Shown here piece after piece: positions 1 through 6,976 of a stretch of DNA of 8,843 nucleotides. The translations under genes were made by a program, and so were the position numbers. This DNA is from CAADGU01 sp964581605 (GTDB lineage: Bacteria > Chloroflexota > Anaerolineae > Promineifilales > Promineifilaceae): assembly GCA_964581605.1 (NCBI GenBank), contig CAZOPF010000163.1, positions 1-8,843 of the forward strand. The letters run 5' to 3'. Numbering within the stretch: position 1 is the stretch's first letter; each line of letters starts with the position of its first letter. The notes beneath the pieces are model-generated. The model made no database searches. It was not told where the DNA came from and saw only the letters and a program-made list of their open reading frames with translations.

Positions 1-82
1 TGCCAGCCGTGTGGCCGCCCAGTTTAATGGCGGTGGTGGCGCGGCAATCGAATCGGAGATGGATCAGTTGCAGGTCGGTCAT
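1..82 (-). CDS. cas6: Probable Cas6 pre-crRNA endoribonuclease, N-terminal part only
   Basis: An open minus-strand frame starts with ATG at 82 and runs off the left edge, giving 27 residues beginning MTDLQLIHLRF and ending KLGGHTAG. The opening beta-strand (LIHLRFDCRATTAIKL) followed by a glycine-rich turn resembles the start of RAMP-fold Cas6 proteins, which often read 'LRF...L...GxxLRGAL'; the LRG part would lie outside the window. Cas6 cuts the repeat part of pre-crRNA and often stays bound to the crRNA handle. A weak GAGAAG ribosome site lies about 8 bases upstream. It is on the same strand as cas3-cas8-cas7-cas5 and is the effector gene otherwise missing from the locus, which supports the call. 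It is separated from cas5 by the opposing higBA pair, so it probably needs its own promoter. With only 27 residues visible, another RAMP protein is possible. Confidence 0.58.
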   Translation of the reverse strand, partial: MTDLQLIHLRFDCRATTAIKLGGHTAG

Positions 83-171
83 TAGCAATTCTTCTCAAGT
101 CAAATTTACATATTCTATAACATTTTGCGTTTAACGCACAAGGTTATAAAATAGAAGGAATAAGGCACAAA
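83..171. promoter_or_regulatory. Divergent promoter region between probable cas6 and higB
   Basis: This AT-rich 89-bp gap must hold the start signals of both the leftward cas6-like gene and rightward higBA. For higB, TATAAA at 145-150 is a possible -10 and AAGG at 162-165 is a ribosome site six bases before ATG 172. No good -35 was seen. For the leftward gene, TATAGA (119 down to 114) is a weak -10 with TTGTGC (141 to 136) as a poor -35. A palindrome at 126-138 lies inside both candidate promoters. Promoter assignments are by eye. Confidence 0.4.
126..138. promoter_or_regulatory. Palindrome TGCGTT-T-AACGCA, candidate HigA operator
   Basis: Perfect 6-bp arms flank one central base, just upstream of the candidate higB -10. 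HigA antitoxins bind palindromes in their own promoter and repress it, so this is the natural operator candidate. The same site would lie within the leftward promoter of the cas6-like gene. The assignment rests on position and symmetry only. Confidence 0.4.
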
Positions 172-453
172 ATGATTCGCAATTTTCGAGATCGGGAAGC
201 TGAAAAGATTTTTCATCGGGAATTTTCTCGTAAACTTCCGCAGGATATTCAGCACCGTGCATTCCGTAAACTTCGTATGCTTAATCGTGCAGAATCATTA
301 GACGATTTGCGGATACCACCTAATAATCGCCTTGAGCAGTTACGTGGGGACCGTGAAGGCCAATATAGTATTGGCATCAATCAACAATGGCGGATCTGTT
401 TTGAATGGCATAATGGTGATGCCTTTGCTGTAGAAATTGTTGATTACCATTAA
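172..453 (+). CDS. higB: HigB-family toxin (RelE/ParE superfamily mRNA interferase)
   Basis: A complete 93-residue protein of normal HigB size. Family features include the opening IRNFRDREAEKIFHRE, the block KLPQDIQHRAFRKLRMLNRA (residues 21-40), SLDDLRIPPNNRLEQLRGDR (42-61), the core QYSIGINQQWRICFEW (64-79) and the C-terminal VEIVDYH. HigB toxins cleave ribosome-bound mRNA and are neutralised by HigA. AAGG at 162-165 lies six bases before the ATG. The gene is first in a toxin-first pair, which is the usual order for higBA, with higA 116 bp downstream. It runs opposite to the cas genes and has no copy of the ACGGCCGT octamer that is frequent elsewhere in the window, which fits separate acquisition. 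The family call is firm; activity is inferred. Confidence 0.93.
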   Translation: MIRNFRDREAEKIFHREFSRKLPQDIQHRAFRKLRMLNRAESLDDLRIPPNNRLEQLRGDREGQYSIGINQQWRICFEWHNGDAFAVEIVDYH

Positions 454-504
454 CAAATCACTGTTTGGCCGGTTTACATGCAGCCAGATTGAATCGCTAG
501 AGAT

Positions 505-546
505 TGCTGAAACACTGGTTTGATTGTACTGCAAAGTGTTTCAGCA
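505..546. repeat. 12-bp perfect inverted repeat between higB and higA
   Basis: TGCTGAAACACT (505-516) and AGTGTTTCAGCA (535-546) are exact complements around an 18-base centre. As RNA this would fold into a stem between toxin and antitoxin messages; as DNA it could be a second operator. No T-run follows, so it is not a standard intrinsic terminator. The rest of the 116-bp gap (454-569) shows no small gene. GAGAAGG at 556-562 is the higA ribosome site. Confidence 0.6.
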
Positions 547-569
547 CAACTATTTGAGAAGGCGCTGAA

Positions 570-875
570 ATGTCAAACGAAGAAAAAATACCACCATTAC
601 ATCCCGGTGAAGTTCTGTTAGAAGAATTTCTGCTGCCGCTGGATATTAGCCAGAATAAACTGGCTCTTGCTATCCGTGTACCGGCGCGTCGGATTAATGA
701 GATCATTCACGGCCGCCGACGGATTACGGCTGATACGGCCTTGCGTCTGGCGCGATTTTTTGGCACATCTGCCCAATTTTGGCTGGGGCTACAACTTGAC
801 TACGATTTAGATGTAGCTCAAGACGAAATTGGAGCCCAGATAGAGCAGGATGTATTGGCCTATGAAGCTGTCTAG
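570..875 (+). CDS. higA: HigA-family antitoxin (HTH XRE type)
   Basis: A complete 101-residue protein with the HigA signature: IPPLHPGEVLLEEFLLPLDI (residues 7-26), then a helix-turn-helix SQNKLALAIRVPARRINEII (27-46), and HGRRRITADTALRLARFFGT (47-66) followed by AQFWLGLQLDYDL. HigA binds and inactivates HigB and represses the higBA promoter through its HTH. The ATG at 570 is preceded by GAGAAGG with a 7-base spacer. The gap to higB is long for a toxin-antitoxin pair and contains a strong inverted repeat, so separate control of antitoxin synthesis is possible. The gene ends 68 bp from the end of cas5, which converges on it. There is no sign of truncation. Confidence 0.93.
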   Translation: MSNEEKIPPLHPGEVLLEEFLLPLDISQNKLALAIRVPARRINEIIHGRRRITADTALRLARFFGTSAQFWLGLQLDYDLDVAQDEIGAQIEQDVLAYEAV

Positions 876-897
876 TTCCCATTATTAGATACTGGAG

Positions 898-934
898 CGG
901 TCGTACCGGCAGCAGAGGATGATGGGTACGGCCG
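898..934 (+). terminator. Hairpin in the higA/cas5 convergent gap, weak terminator candidate
   Basis: CGGTCGTACC (898-907) pairs with GGTACGGCCG (925-934) over 10 positions with one U-G wobble when read as plus-strand RNA. It lies 22 bp after higA and just before the end of cas5. No T-run follows, so intrinsic termination is doubtful. The right arm includes a copy of ACGGCCGT (928-935). Confidence 0.3.
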
Positions 935-943
935 TGACAACAA

Positions 944-1636
944 TCATCCCTCCACCTGTTCATACAACGAATACGAACGGCTGGATTTTTTCAGCCGGTA
1001 AGGTAGCACTACCTGGCGCATCAGGCGCTGCGGCTTTTTGCTGTTGTAAATGTCCGCCTGAGCAAATGTCATCTTCGGATCGCAATCATCCAGTTGTTGC
1101 ACAATGCCAAACATGGGGAATTGGGTGATCGTTGTGGTGAGCAGCACAAAATCAGCAGCCGTCTCAATGAATTGAGGCTGCGCCAGCAGTTGCACAAAAC
1201 CACCTCGTTTACCCAGGTAATTAATTTGCAACAGCCAGGCGGCCAACTGTTCCGCCTGCGCTTCCTGCACGCCAAAAGCCAGATGAATTGGCTCCGGGTG
1301 GTAAACATATTCCCGGTAGCCAATGGTCTTTTGGAATGGCCCGGCGTCCACATCTCCAGGCTCGGCCGGATTGCGACGTAAGCGCAAAATTTTGGCAAAG
1401 AGGTTGGTGACGACTATTTGCCGGGGTAGCTGGATACCTATTTGCAAATCCCGAATCCAGGGCCAGGCAGGTTCAGCCACCGCCTGGCCGCTGGTGCGGA
1501 GGGCGACATCCAGGATTGCCAGTTTGAGAGAGTAGGGCGTGGGCAGGAGCAGCGTTTTACCACCGGTGGAGGTGGCCCAGGACGGCCGTAAACTAAACAA
1601 CGTTGTCGGTTGGTAGGTTGCTTCAAGCCATATCAT
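944..1636 (-). CDS. cas5: Cas5 Cascade subunit
   Basis: A 230-residue RAMP-fold protein of usual Cas5 length. Cas5 caps the 5' handle of crRNA in type I Cascade next to the large subunit. The N-terminal strand MIWLEATYQPTTLFSLRPS, the GG turn (STGGKTLLLPT) and the helix PYSLKLAILDVALRTSG match the usual Cas5 opening. The C-terminal half has alternating strands ending in basic KKSSRSYSLYEQVEG. The ATG at 1636 overlaps the cas7 stop by four bases (ATGA), which implies translational coupling; AGGA eight bases upstream is a usable ribosome site. It is the last gene of the WYL-cas3-cas8-cas7-cas5 run. The call rests on position after a DevR-family cas7, on length and on the N-terminal pattern. The subtype within Cas5 is not resolved. 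Confidence 0.82.
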   Translation of the reverse strand: MIWLEATYQPTTLFSLRPSWATSTGGKTLLLPTPYSLKLAILDVALRTSGQAVAEPAWPWIRDLQIGIQLPRQIVVTNLFAKILRLRRNPAEPGDVDAGPFQKTIGYREYVYHPEPIHLAFGVQEAQAEQLAAWLLQINYLGKRGGFVQLLAQPQFIETAADFVLLTTTITQFPMFGIVQQLDDCDPKMTFAQADIYNSKKPQRLMRQVVLPYRLKKSSRSYSLYEQVEG

Positions 1637-2622
1637 CTTGCCTGTCCTGCATAGTGCATCGTGAATGGCTGGTCGGCCATCAGACTGCTGACAGTGGCTG
1701 CATATTCTGCCAGGGACGCAAAGGGCAGCGAAGTCAGCGCGTTGGGGCGAATGCCATTCAACGTATCACATAAAGATGCCAGTTGATCCTGATACCCCTC
1801 TTTGAGCGGGCTGAGGGTGGGCGCGGGGGCTACATCGCGGCTAACGGTGACGACGCCAGCCACATCTACAATGTGCGGTGCCTGCGTCCCCCGCATGGCC
1901 CCGGCCGGTTCTACCAGGGTGTAGAGCAGTGCTTCCAGCAATGCCTTAAACCGCGCCTGCCGCTCTGCTTCGCCAATGACGTATTCGCGGGTAATGTCGT
2001 TCTGGCCGATGCGCGAGGCTTCAATGGTAGCCACCAGGGCGTAGACGCCGCTGTTGGCCGGACGGTGGAAGATAGCCTGGCCCAAATTTGCGCCGCGTGC
2101 CTCTTCGCTCTTTTCGGCGTCCCGTTGGGTTTTGCCGCGCTCGTTAGCATATTTCACATGAAAGTAGCTGTCGGAACGGGTCACTTCGGGCAGGCCAACC
2201 ACCCACCCAAATTCCACCACCGATTTGCGCGGCAGCGATTTAGAACCGGCGGTAATCAGATTGCCGAGCATGTCATCCATGGCGCAGGTTTGCAACATTT
2301 GGGTCAATGAATCAGCGTCGTTTTTGGTGGCAACGGCCGCCATGTAGGTTTCGTCGGCACTGATGCGATTGGCGTTGAAGGTGCGGCAACCGGCACACAA
2401 GGGCAGATTACCGGCCCCGGCAATGCGGTGCAGATGTTCAGCCAGAATGTGTTTGATCATGTCGCCGGAGATGGCATTGACGTTTTGCAAACGGCCGTTG
2501 CCATCCACGATGTTAACCATGCGCGTCTGAATCTGGTTGCCTTCGCCGCCTTCATTGTTCAGGCTGTGCATGTCCAGGGTGACTTGAGCGGAAAGGGATA
2601 GGGAATAAATTGAATTGGGCAC
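1633..2622 (-). CDS. cas7: Cas7 Cascade backbone subunit, DevR/Csa2 family
   Basis: A 329-residue protein. Cas7 forms the helical backbone of Cascade along the crRNA spacer. DevR-type features are the opening strand SIYSLSLSAQVTLDMHSLNN (residues 4-23), the NEGGEGNQIQTR loop, VNAISGDMIKHILAEHL (48-64), KSVVEFGWVVGLPEV (133-147) and the block LGQAIFHRPANSGVYAL (180-196). A Cys pair, C76 and C79, sits in a CAGC motif. The start is GTG at 2622, with AGGAG at 2635-2631 and an 8-base spacer. It lies 20 bp after cas8 and overlaps cas5 by four bases. Some DevR-family Cas7 proteins were first named as autoregulators, but no DNA-binding domain is visible here. The protein seems intact. Confidence 0.9.
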   Translation of the reverse strand: MPNSIYSLSLSAQVTLDMHSLNNEGGEGNQIQTRMVNIVDGNGRLQNVNAISGDMIKHILAEHLHRIAGAGNLPLCAGCRTFNANRISADETYMAAVATKNDADSLTQMLQTCAMDDMLGNLITAGSKSLPRKSVVEFGWVVGLPEVTRSDSYFHVKYANERGKTQRDAEKSEEARGANLGQAIFHRPANSGVYALVATIEASRIGQNDITREYVIGEAERQARFKALLEALLYTLVEPAGAMRGTQAPHIVDVAGVVTVSRDVAPAPTLSPLKEGYQDQLASLCDTLNGIRPNALTSLPFASLAEYAATVSSLMADQPFTMHYAGQAR

Positions 2623-2642
2623 GATAAACTCTCCTTTTTGGT

Positions 2643-3053
2643 TTAGTTTTGGGGTTGTTCGCTGTTTTCTTCCTGAGTACGGGCATCGCGGGCATAGCCA
2701 TAAGCTACCAGCAATTTGGCAATCAGGTCAGAACCATGTTTGTCAATCAGCCGCAGAATTTCCTGAATGTCACTGGTCTGCACCATGCGGCGGTAGGGGC
2801 CAGGGCGTGTTTCCATCACCTGAGCGTTTTCCGCGTTGTATTTGTGCAGAAAGTCGCTCAGAGCGGCGATAAACTCATCCGGGTATTGGGATTGGCGCAC
2901 CAGGTCACGCCCCAAACCGTAGCGCACATCATAGCGGCGGTCGCCTTCTTTTTTGCGGTACTGGGCGGTGATGGTGCTTTGCCGGATGGCGTAGGCGATA
3001 TTGATGAAGCCGGGCGAGTCGAGAATTTCACTGAGATTTGGGTTATTGCTCAC
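2643..3053 (-). CDS. cas11: Predicted Cas11 small subunit made from an internal start within cas8
   Basis: In frame with cas8, GTG at 3053-3051 (codon 463) is preceded by a full AAGGAGG (3066-3060) with a 6-base spacer, stronger than the sites of most genes in this window. Translation from it gives 136 residues starting SNNPNLSEILDSPGFINIAY, a size typical of Cas11 small subunits. The product looks mainly helical and basic (QSTITAQYRKK, RRYDVRYGLGRDLVRQS). Internal translation of Cas11 from within the large-subunit gene is established for several type I subtypes (I-B, I-C, I-D), and no separate small-subunit gene is visible in this operon. An ATG at 3059 directly abuts the AAGGAGG and is too close to use. 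The start is inferred, not shown. Confidence 0.72.
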   Translation of the reverse strand: MSNNPNLSEILDSPGFINIAYAIRQSTITAQYRKKEGDRRYDVRYGLGRDLVRQSQYPDEFIAALSDFLHKYNAENAQVMETRPGPYRRMVQTSDIQEILRLIDKHGSDLIAKLLVAYGYARDARTQEENSEQPQN

Positions 3054-4439
3054 AATCATCCTCCTTAAATTATGGGTTGTAAATTTGCGAGGGGGAAAGC
3101 CAGGTTTTTCCCCGGCGCTGATTAACCAACTGCTGTAGGCAGTGGTGAATTCAAAAAATGGATCCAGATTATCGGCAACGATGAAATCACGATACTTCAT
3201 CAATAAATCCAGCTCTTCGCCTCTATCTTCGTGGAGTTGGCGGCCAATAATTTCCTCGTGTTCTTGCAAAATGTCCTGGTAAATTGCTACATCCTCATCC
3301 TGGGCGATTCTGACCCAACCGGGTAGGTTGAGGAAGGAGAGGTTCATGGTGGTGACGGCGTTGCCCAGGTCTTTGTAGAAAGCAGTGTGGAAACCGTGCA
3401 TGAAGTGGGCGGGGGTATAATCTGCGCCTAACAATTCCCGTAGTTGGCGTTCAGCTTCGCTTTCCGTCTGGCCATGTTCGCTTTTGGTCAGGAAGGCTTG
3501 CAAATAACGCAGGACGATGAGGATGTCGGAGCGCACGGCCGTTTCGCTGTAGCGCATCCGGGTACGGAATTCGTTGTAGACTTCGCGGGCAAAAGTGGGG
3601 GACATACGGCCGTAAACGGGCACATACGTCTTGCGGTCATTCACGTTTTGTAGGGTGCGGGTATAACCAATTTCGTAAAGGCCAATGGCTTTCAACCACT
3701 CCAACAGCCAGAAGTTATCCAGATTGCCCAGACCTACACCATCTGGTTGGGGCTTGTTCACCCCTTTGCCTTGTGAGGGGTTGTAAAACTGGCTGGAGGT
3801 GGCTTCTACCAGTTTCCAGTTATAGGTTTTGGCCTGCTCACGCCACTGTTTCCGGGCGGTCTCACTATCATTGGGCGACTGGCTAAACAGCTGGCACAAC
3901 AGACGGCAGACAAGGCCAGTCTGTCCGGTTTTGCCTATGTGATACCATTGCTCCATCAGCCCGTTGTAGCTGATGAGTGCAGCCGGGTTGATCATCCGAA
4001 AAATGTCCCAATGTTCGTGGGGAGCCGGTGGTAAAGCGGCCAACGCCTCATGCTCTTCGCCCACAATTTCGGCGCGTTTGGCCGTTTTGTCCAGCGCCTT
4101 ATACGCTTCAAAGTATTGGCTGCGTTTGTCCCGCTCTTCTTCGTAGTTGACGACAGCCAGAGATGGCAGGTCGTCGGGAAGAGATGCTTTGTTTTTAGCC
4201 GTCTGAATGATAGGAGCGGGGAAGAACGGCCGTGTCGTCTGTTCCACCTTCTCTAAATCCAGAGGTGGTTCACAACGAATGACATAGGCATAGCCATCAT
4301 TGACTTGTGTAATGGTTGGGCTTATCTCTTGCTGGTGAAACAGTTCCTGCAAGATGCGAATGAATCCGGCCGTCAGCAACTCATCGGCAAACGTGCCGGT
4401 TGATTTGTCTATGGTGAACTGTTGGATATAGGCACTCAT
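2643..4439 (-). CDS. cas8: Cas8 large subunit of type I Cascade, subtype I-A/I-B-like
   Basis: A 598-residue protein in the slot and size range of the Cascade large subunit, which recognises the PAM and recruits Cas3. I do not recognise a named Cas8 subfamily with certainty. It has no clear zinc-finger cysteine pairs; the few cysteines are scattered (for example VCRLLCQLF). The N-terminal part has several tryptophan-rich stretches (NFWLLEWLKAIGLYEIGYTR). The last 136 residues form a separate, probably helical unit with its own internal start and are listed separately as Cas11. The start is ATG 4439, overlapping the cas3 stop by four bases; GGAGG lies eight bases upstream. Neighbours cas3, cas7 and cas5 make the role fairly secure. 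It contains three exact ACGGCCGT octamers. Confidence 0.8.
   Translation of the reverse strand: MSAYIQQFTIDKSTGTFADELLTAGFIRILQELFHQQEISPTITQVNDGYAYVIRCEPPLDLEKVEQTTRPFFPAPIIQTAKNKASLPDDLPSLAVVNYEEERDKRSQYFEAYKALDKTAKRAEIVGEEHEALAALPPAPHEHWDIFRMINPAALISYNGLMEQWYHIGKTGQTGLVCRLLCQLFSQSPNDSETARKQWREQAKTYNWKLVEATSSQFYNPSQGKGVNKPQPDGVGLGNLDNFWLLEWLKAIGLYEIGYTRTLQNVNDRKTYVPVYGRMSPTFAREVYNEFRTRMRYSETAVRSDILIVLRYLQAFLTKSEHGQTESEAERQLRELLGADYTPAHFMHGFHTAFYKDLGNAVTTMNLSFLNLPGWVRIAQDEDVAIYQDILQEHEEIIGRQLHEDRGEELDLLMKYRDFIVADNLDPFFEFTTAYSSWLISAGEKPGFPPRKFTTHNLRRMIVSNNPNLSEILDSPGFINIAYAIRQSTITAQYRKKEGDRRYDVRYGLGRDLVRQSQYPDEFIAALSDFLHKYNAENAQVMETRPGPYRRMVQTSDIQEILRLIDKHGSDLIAKLLVAYGYARDARTQEENSEQPQN
3060..3066 (-). 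promoter_or_regulatory. Internal Shine-Dalgarno AAGGAGG within cas8
   Basis: A perfect seven-base anti-16S match sits inside the cas8 coding sequence, six bases before the in-frame GTG at 3053. In the cas8 frame it encodes Leu-Arg-Arg. Its strength and spacing support a real internal start rather than chance. Confidence 0.7.
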
Positions 4440-6976
4440 CCCAATTTCCTCCTGGTTGCCTCTATTGTACCTCGTTTTGTGCCTTCCTGATCAGCAAAAC
4501 GCAGGGCACGCACCAACACAAAGTAGCAGGTCAAGTCCAGATCATTATCTGGCTGAATCAAAAGCCCTTGATCAATTCCGCGCTGGATTTTGAAATCATA
4601 GGCCAGCTTGGTTTGAACTTTAGCCACGTTGATAAGGGGCTGTAATGAGGGTGGCAGGTTAACGGCCGTTGCCTGCATCTGTTCCCCAAACCCACTGCTC
4701 AATTCATAGCTATCCGGCTGTGAGGTAAAAGGGCCGTGGTGGCGGCTAATGGCCGTAAATGCCGCTCGCAAAAGTGGCATATGTTTGTCTTTGTCTGGCA
4801 GCAACGACAGGAGCAACGGCAAAGAAGCATAAGCACTTTCCACAGCATGGTTAGGGCGTTTGCCGCCCATTTTGCGGTTTAGCTCATTTTGCAGCGCGTT
4901 CGTGGGATCATAATCGGTGTGGGCGACCATTTCACCGGGCGACAGGGGGTTGTTTACGGCCGTAGACCGTTGCCACTCCTGCGCCCAACCCTGCCAGCCC
5001 CGGCTCAACTTGCCCACATCGTGCAGACAAACAACCAGTTGGGCCATCTCGCGCACAATGTTGGGCTGCCAGCCATATTTATGCTCCAGGCGATGGCCAA
5101 CGGCCGTGACCCATTCCAACCAGCTGCCGTAACCAACGGCCGGAATCCAGCCGCTCCACTCCCGGGCAAAGGCTTGATACACCAGCTCAATATGCCGGGC
5201 ATAGCTCTCTTTTTGGTAGCCGTATTGCTCGCGTTCCCGTTTTTCGGAAACAGACGGAGGTTTGCTTTCCTGCCATTCAGAGGCCAACAGGGCCGGGTCA
5301 AATTTTTCCGGGGATAACACCAACCCTAATTCTGAGGAATAAACGACTAACTCCGGGTTCAATACCAGCAAAGGGGCATACAATTCATTCTTTTTCTCTA
5401 CAGATTTGAATGTGTAACGAATGGGTTGGTTGCCCTGAGCATCCGCCTCTGTGTCATCTTCAATGAGCTTTTGCACCAGCCAGGGCAGACGGCCGTCATC
5501 CCAATCCTGGTCAATCGCCTCATTTGCCGCTTTCCACTTTTCAAACTTCCCCTGCAACGTGCCCGGAAAGAGCGAAAAACTATCCACATCAAACGGGGCC
5601 GGGCATAGCTGCTCCGGGTCTGAATGGATGACGACTGACACTGCCTGCACGTCTCGAATCAAATGGGACGCCTCCCCGCGTGACCCTTCGCCCTGCCACA
5701 AACTTTGAATCTGCCGTTTCCAGTCAAACTCCGTGCCCCGCAAACCGGCCAGCATCCGTTTGTCAGATGGGCCATGCGCATGGTTAATCAACGCCTGCTC
5801 CTGCGTGAAATCAAGATGCTCTCCTTCGTGTTGTTGCAACCATTCCCAGGCTCGTTCACATTGTTCTTTGGCTTCCTTCCCATTGTAAGGGGCGGCGTTT
5901 TCCACCGGATAGGCGTACACATGCCCCGTTTCGCCTTCATAGCGGGCACAACGGCCGGCCCGTTGCAGCACGGCCGCGCCTGGCGCCAGTTCCGTGTGCA
6001 AAGCGCGGCAGCTTATATCCAGACCCACTTCTACCACCTGGGTAGCCACCAGAATCATGCTCGCCGATGTATGCTTGCTCGTATCTTTATGGAACTCTCG
6101 CCGGATTTCATCTTCCTTTGCCTGGCGCTCCTTTTGCAGAAAGCGGCTATGGAGCAAGCGAATGTCGGCATCGCCCATTGCGGCTCGCAATGCCTGATAA
6201 ACCCGTTGCGCCCGTTCCACCTGGTTGCATACCACCAGCGAACGCCGGTCGCCAACTGCCTGGCTCTGGTGAGCGGCGATAATCTGGTCTATAAAAACAC
6301 CCTCATCCGTCACCAATGGTTGGTCAACCGTCTGAAAGAAACGCTCTTTCTTCTGTGCCGGAATTTCCTGCAAATCATCAGGCGTCAGCAGAACAGCTTT
6401 GGCATTTAGCTCATGGGCTAATTCGCGCAACATTTCCTGGGAAAAGGTGGCCGTCATCAGCAAAAAGGGGCTGATGCCATTCAGGGTCTTGAGCAATTGC
6501 AATGTCGTCGGCAGGGTGGAATCTGGATCAAACAGGTGAAACTCGTCAAAGATGAGGTAGCTGCCCACCAAGGCCCCGGCGCTCAAATTCCATTTGCGTT
6601 TGGATTGGCTGTACGGCCGTAACAACCAGCCACTCAACACCTGGTCAATCGTGGCAAAGGTCAGGTCATGGAAGAATTCCGGGTCTTGTTTATATTCGCC
6701 TGTTTGTTTGGCGATCTTAGGTGGAGTTGCCAATAACATTTCCTGGTAAACAATTTTCTTGTACTCCTCTTCAAATTGATTAGCCAATACACGCATAGGC
6801 ACGGCGTAAACACATTTGCGGGGTATGCTTAAGGAGTCAGCCGCCCATCCGACTAAAAACGGCCATAATGCTGCCATTGTCTTGCCCGCGCCAGTTGGGG
6901 CCTGCAAAATAATGTTTTTTCCTTGCCTCACAAGTCTGGCAATCTCTTTTTGGTACTTGTATAGCTCCATTGTCAT
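4436..6976 (-). CDS. cas3: Cas3 helicase-nuclease, helicase first and HD domain C-terminal
   Basis: An 846-residue protein. Cas3 is recruited to Cascade-bound DNA, unwinds it with ATP and degrades it with its HD nuclease. Helicase motifs in order: Walker A APTGAGKT (26-33), PMRVLANQF (60-68), DEFH box (144-147), MTATFS (174-179), VVEVGLDIS (314-322) and QRAGRCAR (338-345). The HD nuclease follows: LHDVGK (H652, D653), HAVES (H710) and SRHHGP (H746, H747). This order is the reverse of the common HD-first Cas3. ATG 6976 overlaps the WYL stop by four bases, but AGGA (6981-6978) is only one base away; ATG 6970, seven bases from it, may be the true start, giving 844 residues. All catalytic motifs are present. 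It contains five exact ACGGCCGT octamers. Confidence 0.95.
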   Translation of the reverse strand: MTMELYKYQKEIARLVRQGKNIILQAPTGAGKTMAALWPFLVGWAADSLSIPRKCVYAVPMRVLANQFEEEYKKIVYQEMLLATPPKIAKQTGEYKQDPEFFHDLTFATIDQVLSGWLLRPYSQSKRKWNLSAGALVGSYLIFDEFHLFDPDSTLPTTLQLLKTLNGISPFLLMTATFSQEMLRELAHELNAKAVLLTPDDLQEIPAQKKERFFQTVDQPLVTDEGVFIDQIIAAHQSQAVGDRRSLVVCNQVERAQRVYQALRAAMGDADIRLLHSRFLQKERQAKEDEIRREFHKDTSKHTSASMILVATQVVEVGLDISCRALHTELAPGAAVLQRAGRCARYEGETGHVYAYPVENAAPYNGKEAKEQCERAWEWLQQHEGEHLDFTQEQALINHAHGPSDKRMLAGLRGTEFDWKRQIQSLWQGEGSRGEASHLIRDVQAVSVVIHSDPEQLCPAPFDVDSFSLFPGTLQGKFEKWKAANEAIDQDWDDGRLPWLVQKLIEDDTEADAQGNQPIRYTFKSVEKKNELYAPLLVLNPELVVYSSELGLVLSPEKFDPALLASEWQESKPPSVSEKREREQYGYQKESYARHIELVYQAFAREWSGWIPAVGYGSWLEWVTAVGHRLEHKYGWQPNIVREMAQLVVCLHDVGKLSRGWQGWAQEWQRSTAVNNPLSPGEMVAHTDYDPTNALQNELNRKMGGKRPNHAVESAYASLPLLLSLLPDKDKHMPLLRAAFTAISRHHGPFTSQPDSYELSSGFGEQMQATAVNLPPSLQPLINVAKVQTKLAYDFKIQRGIDQGLLIQPDNDLDLTCYFVLVRALRFADQEGTKRGTIEATRRKLG

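Noticed and set aside
2..85. Plus-strand open frame entering from the left edge and ending at TAG 83-85, with a GGGG run
   Set aside because: The run of glycines does not match a family ending that I recognise. The opposite strand gives a sensible start codon and a RAMP-like N-terminus in line with the cas genes.
1783..2310. Plus-strand open frame (175 codons) opposite cas7
   Set aside because: It is a shadow of a conserved Cas7 coding sequence and shows no protein features of its own.
3057..3059. ATG at 3059 as the internal Cas11 start
   Set aside because: It directly abuts the AAGGAGG with no spacer; the GTG six bases beyond is correctly placed.
5705..6409. Long plus-strand open frame (234 codons)
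   Set aside because: It is antisense to the Cas3 helicase region with all motifs intact, has no ribosome site of note and no recognisable family.
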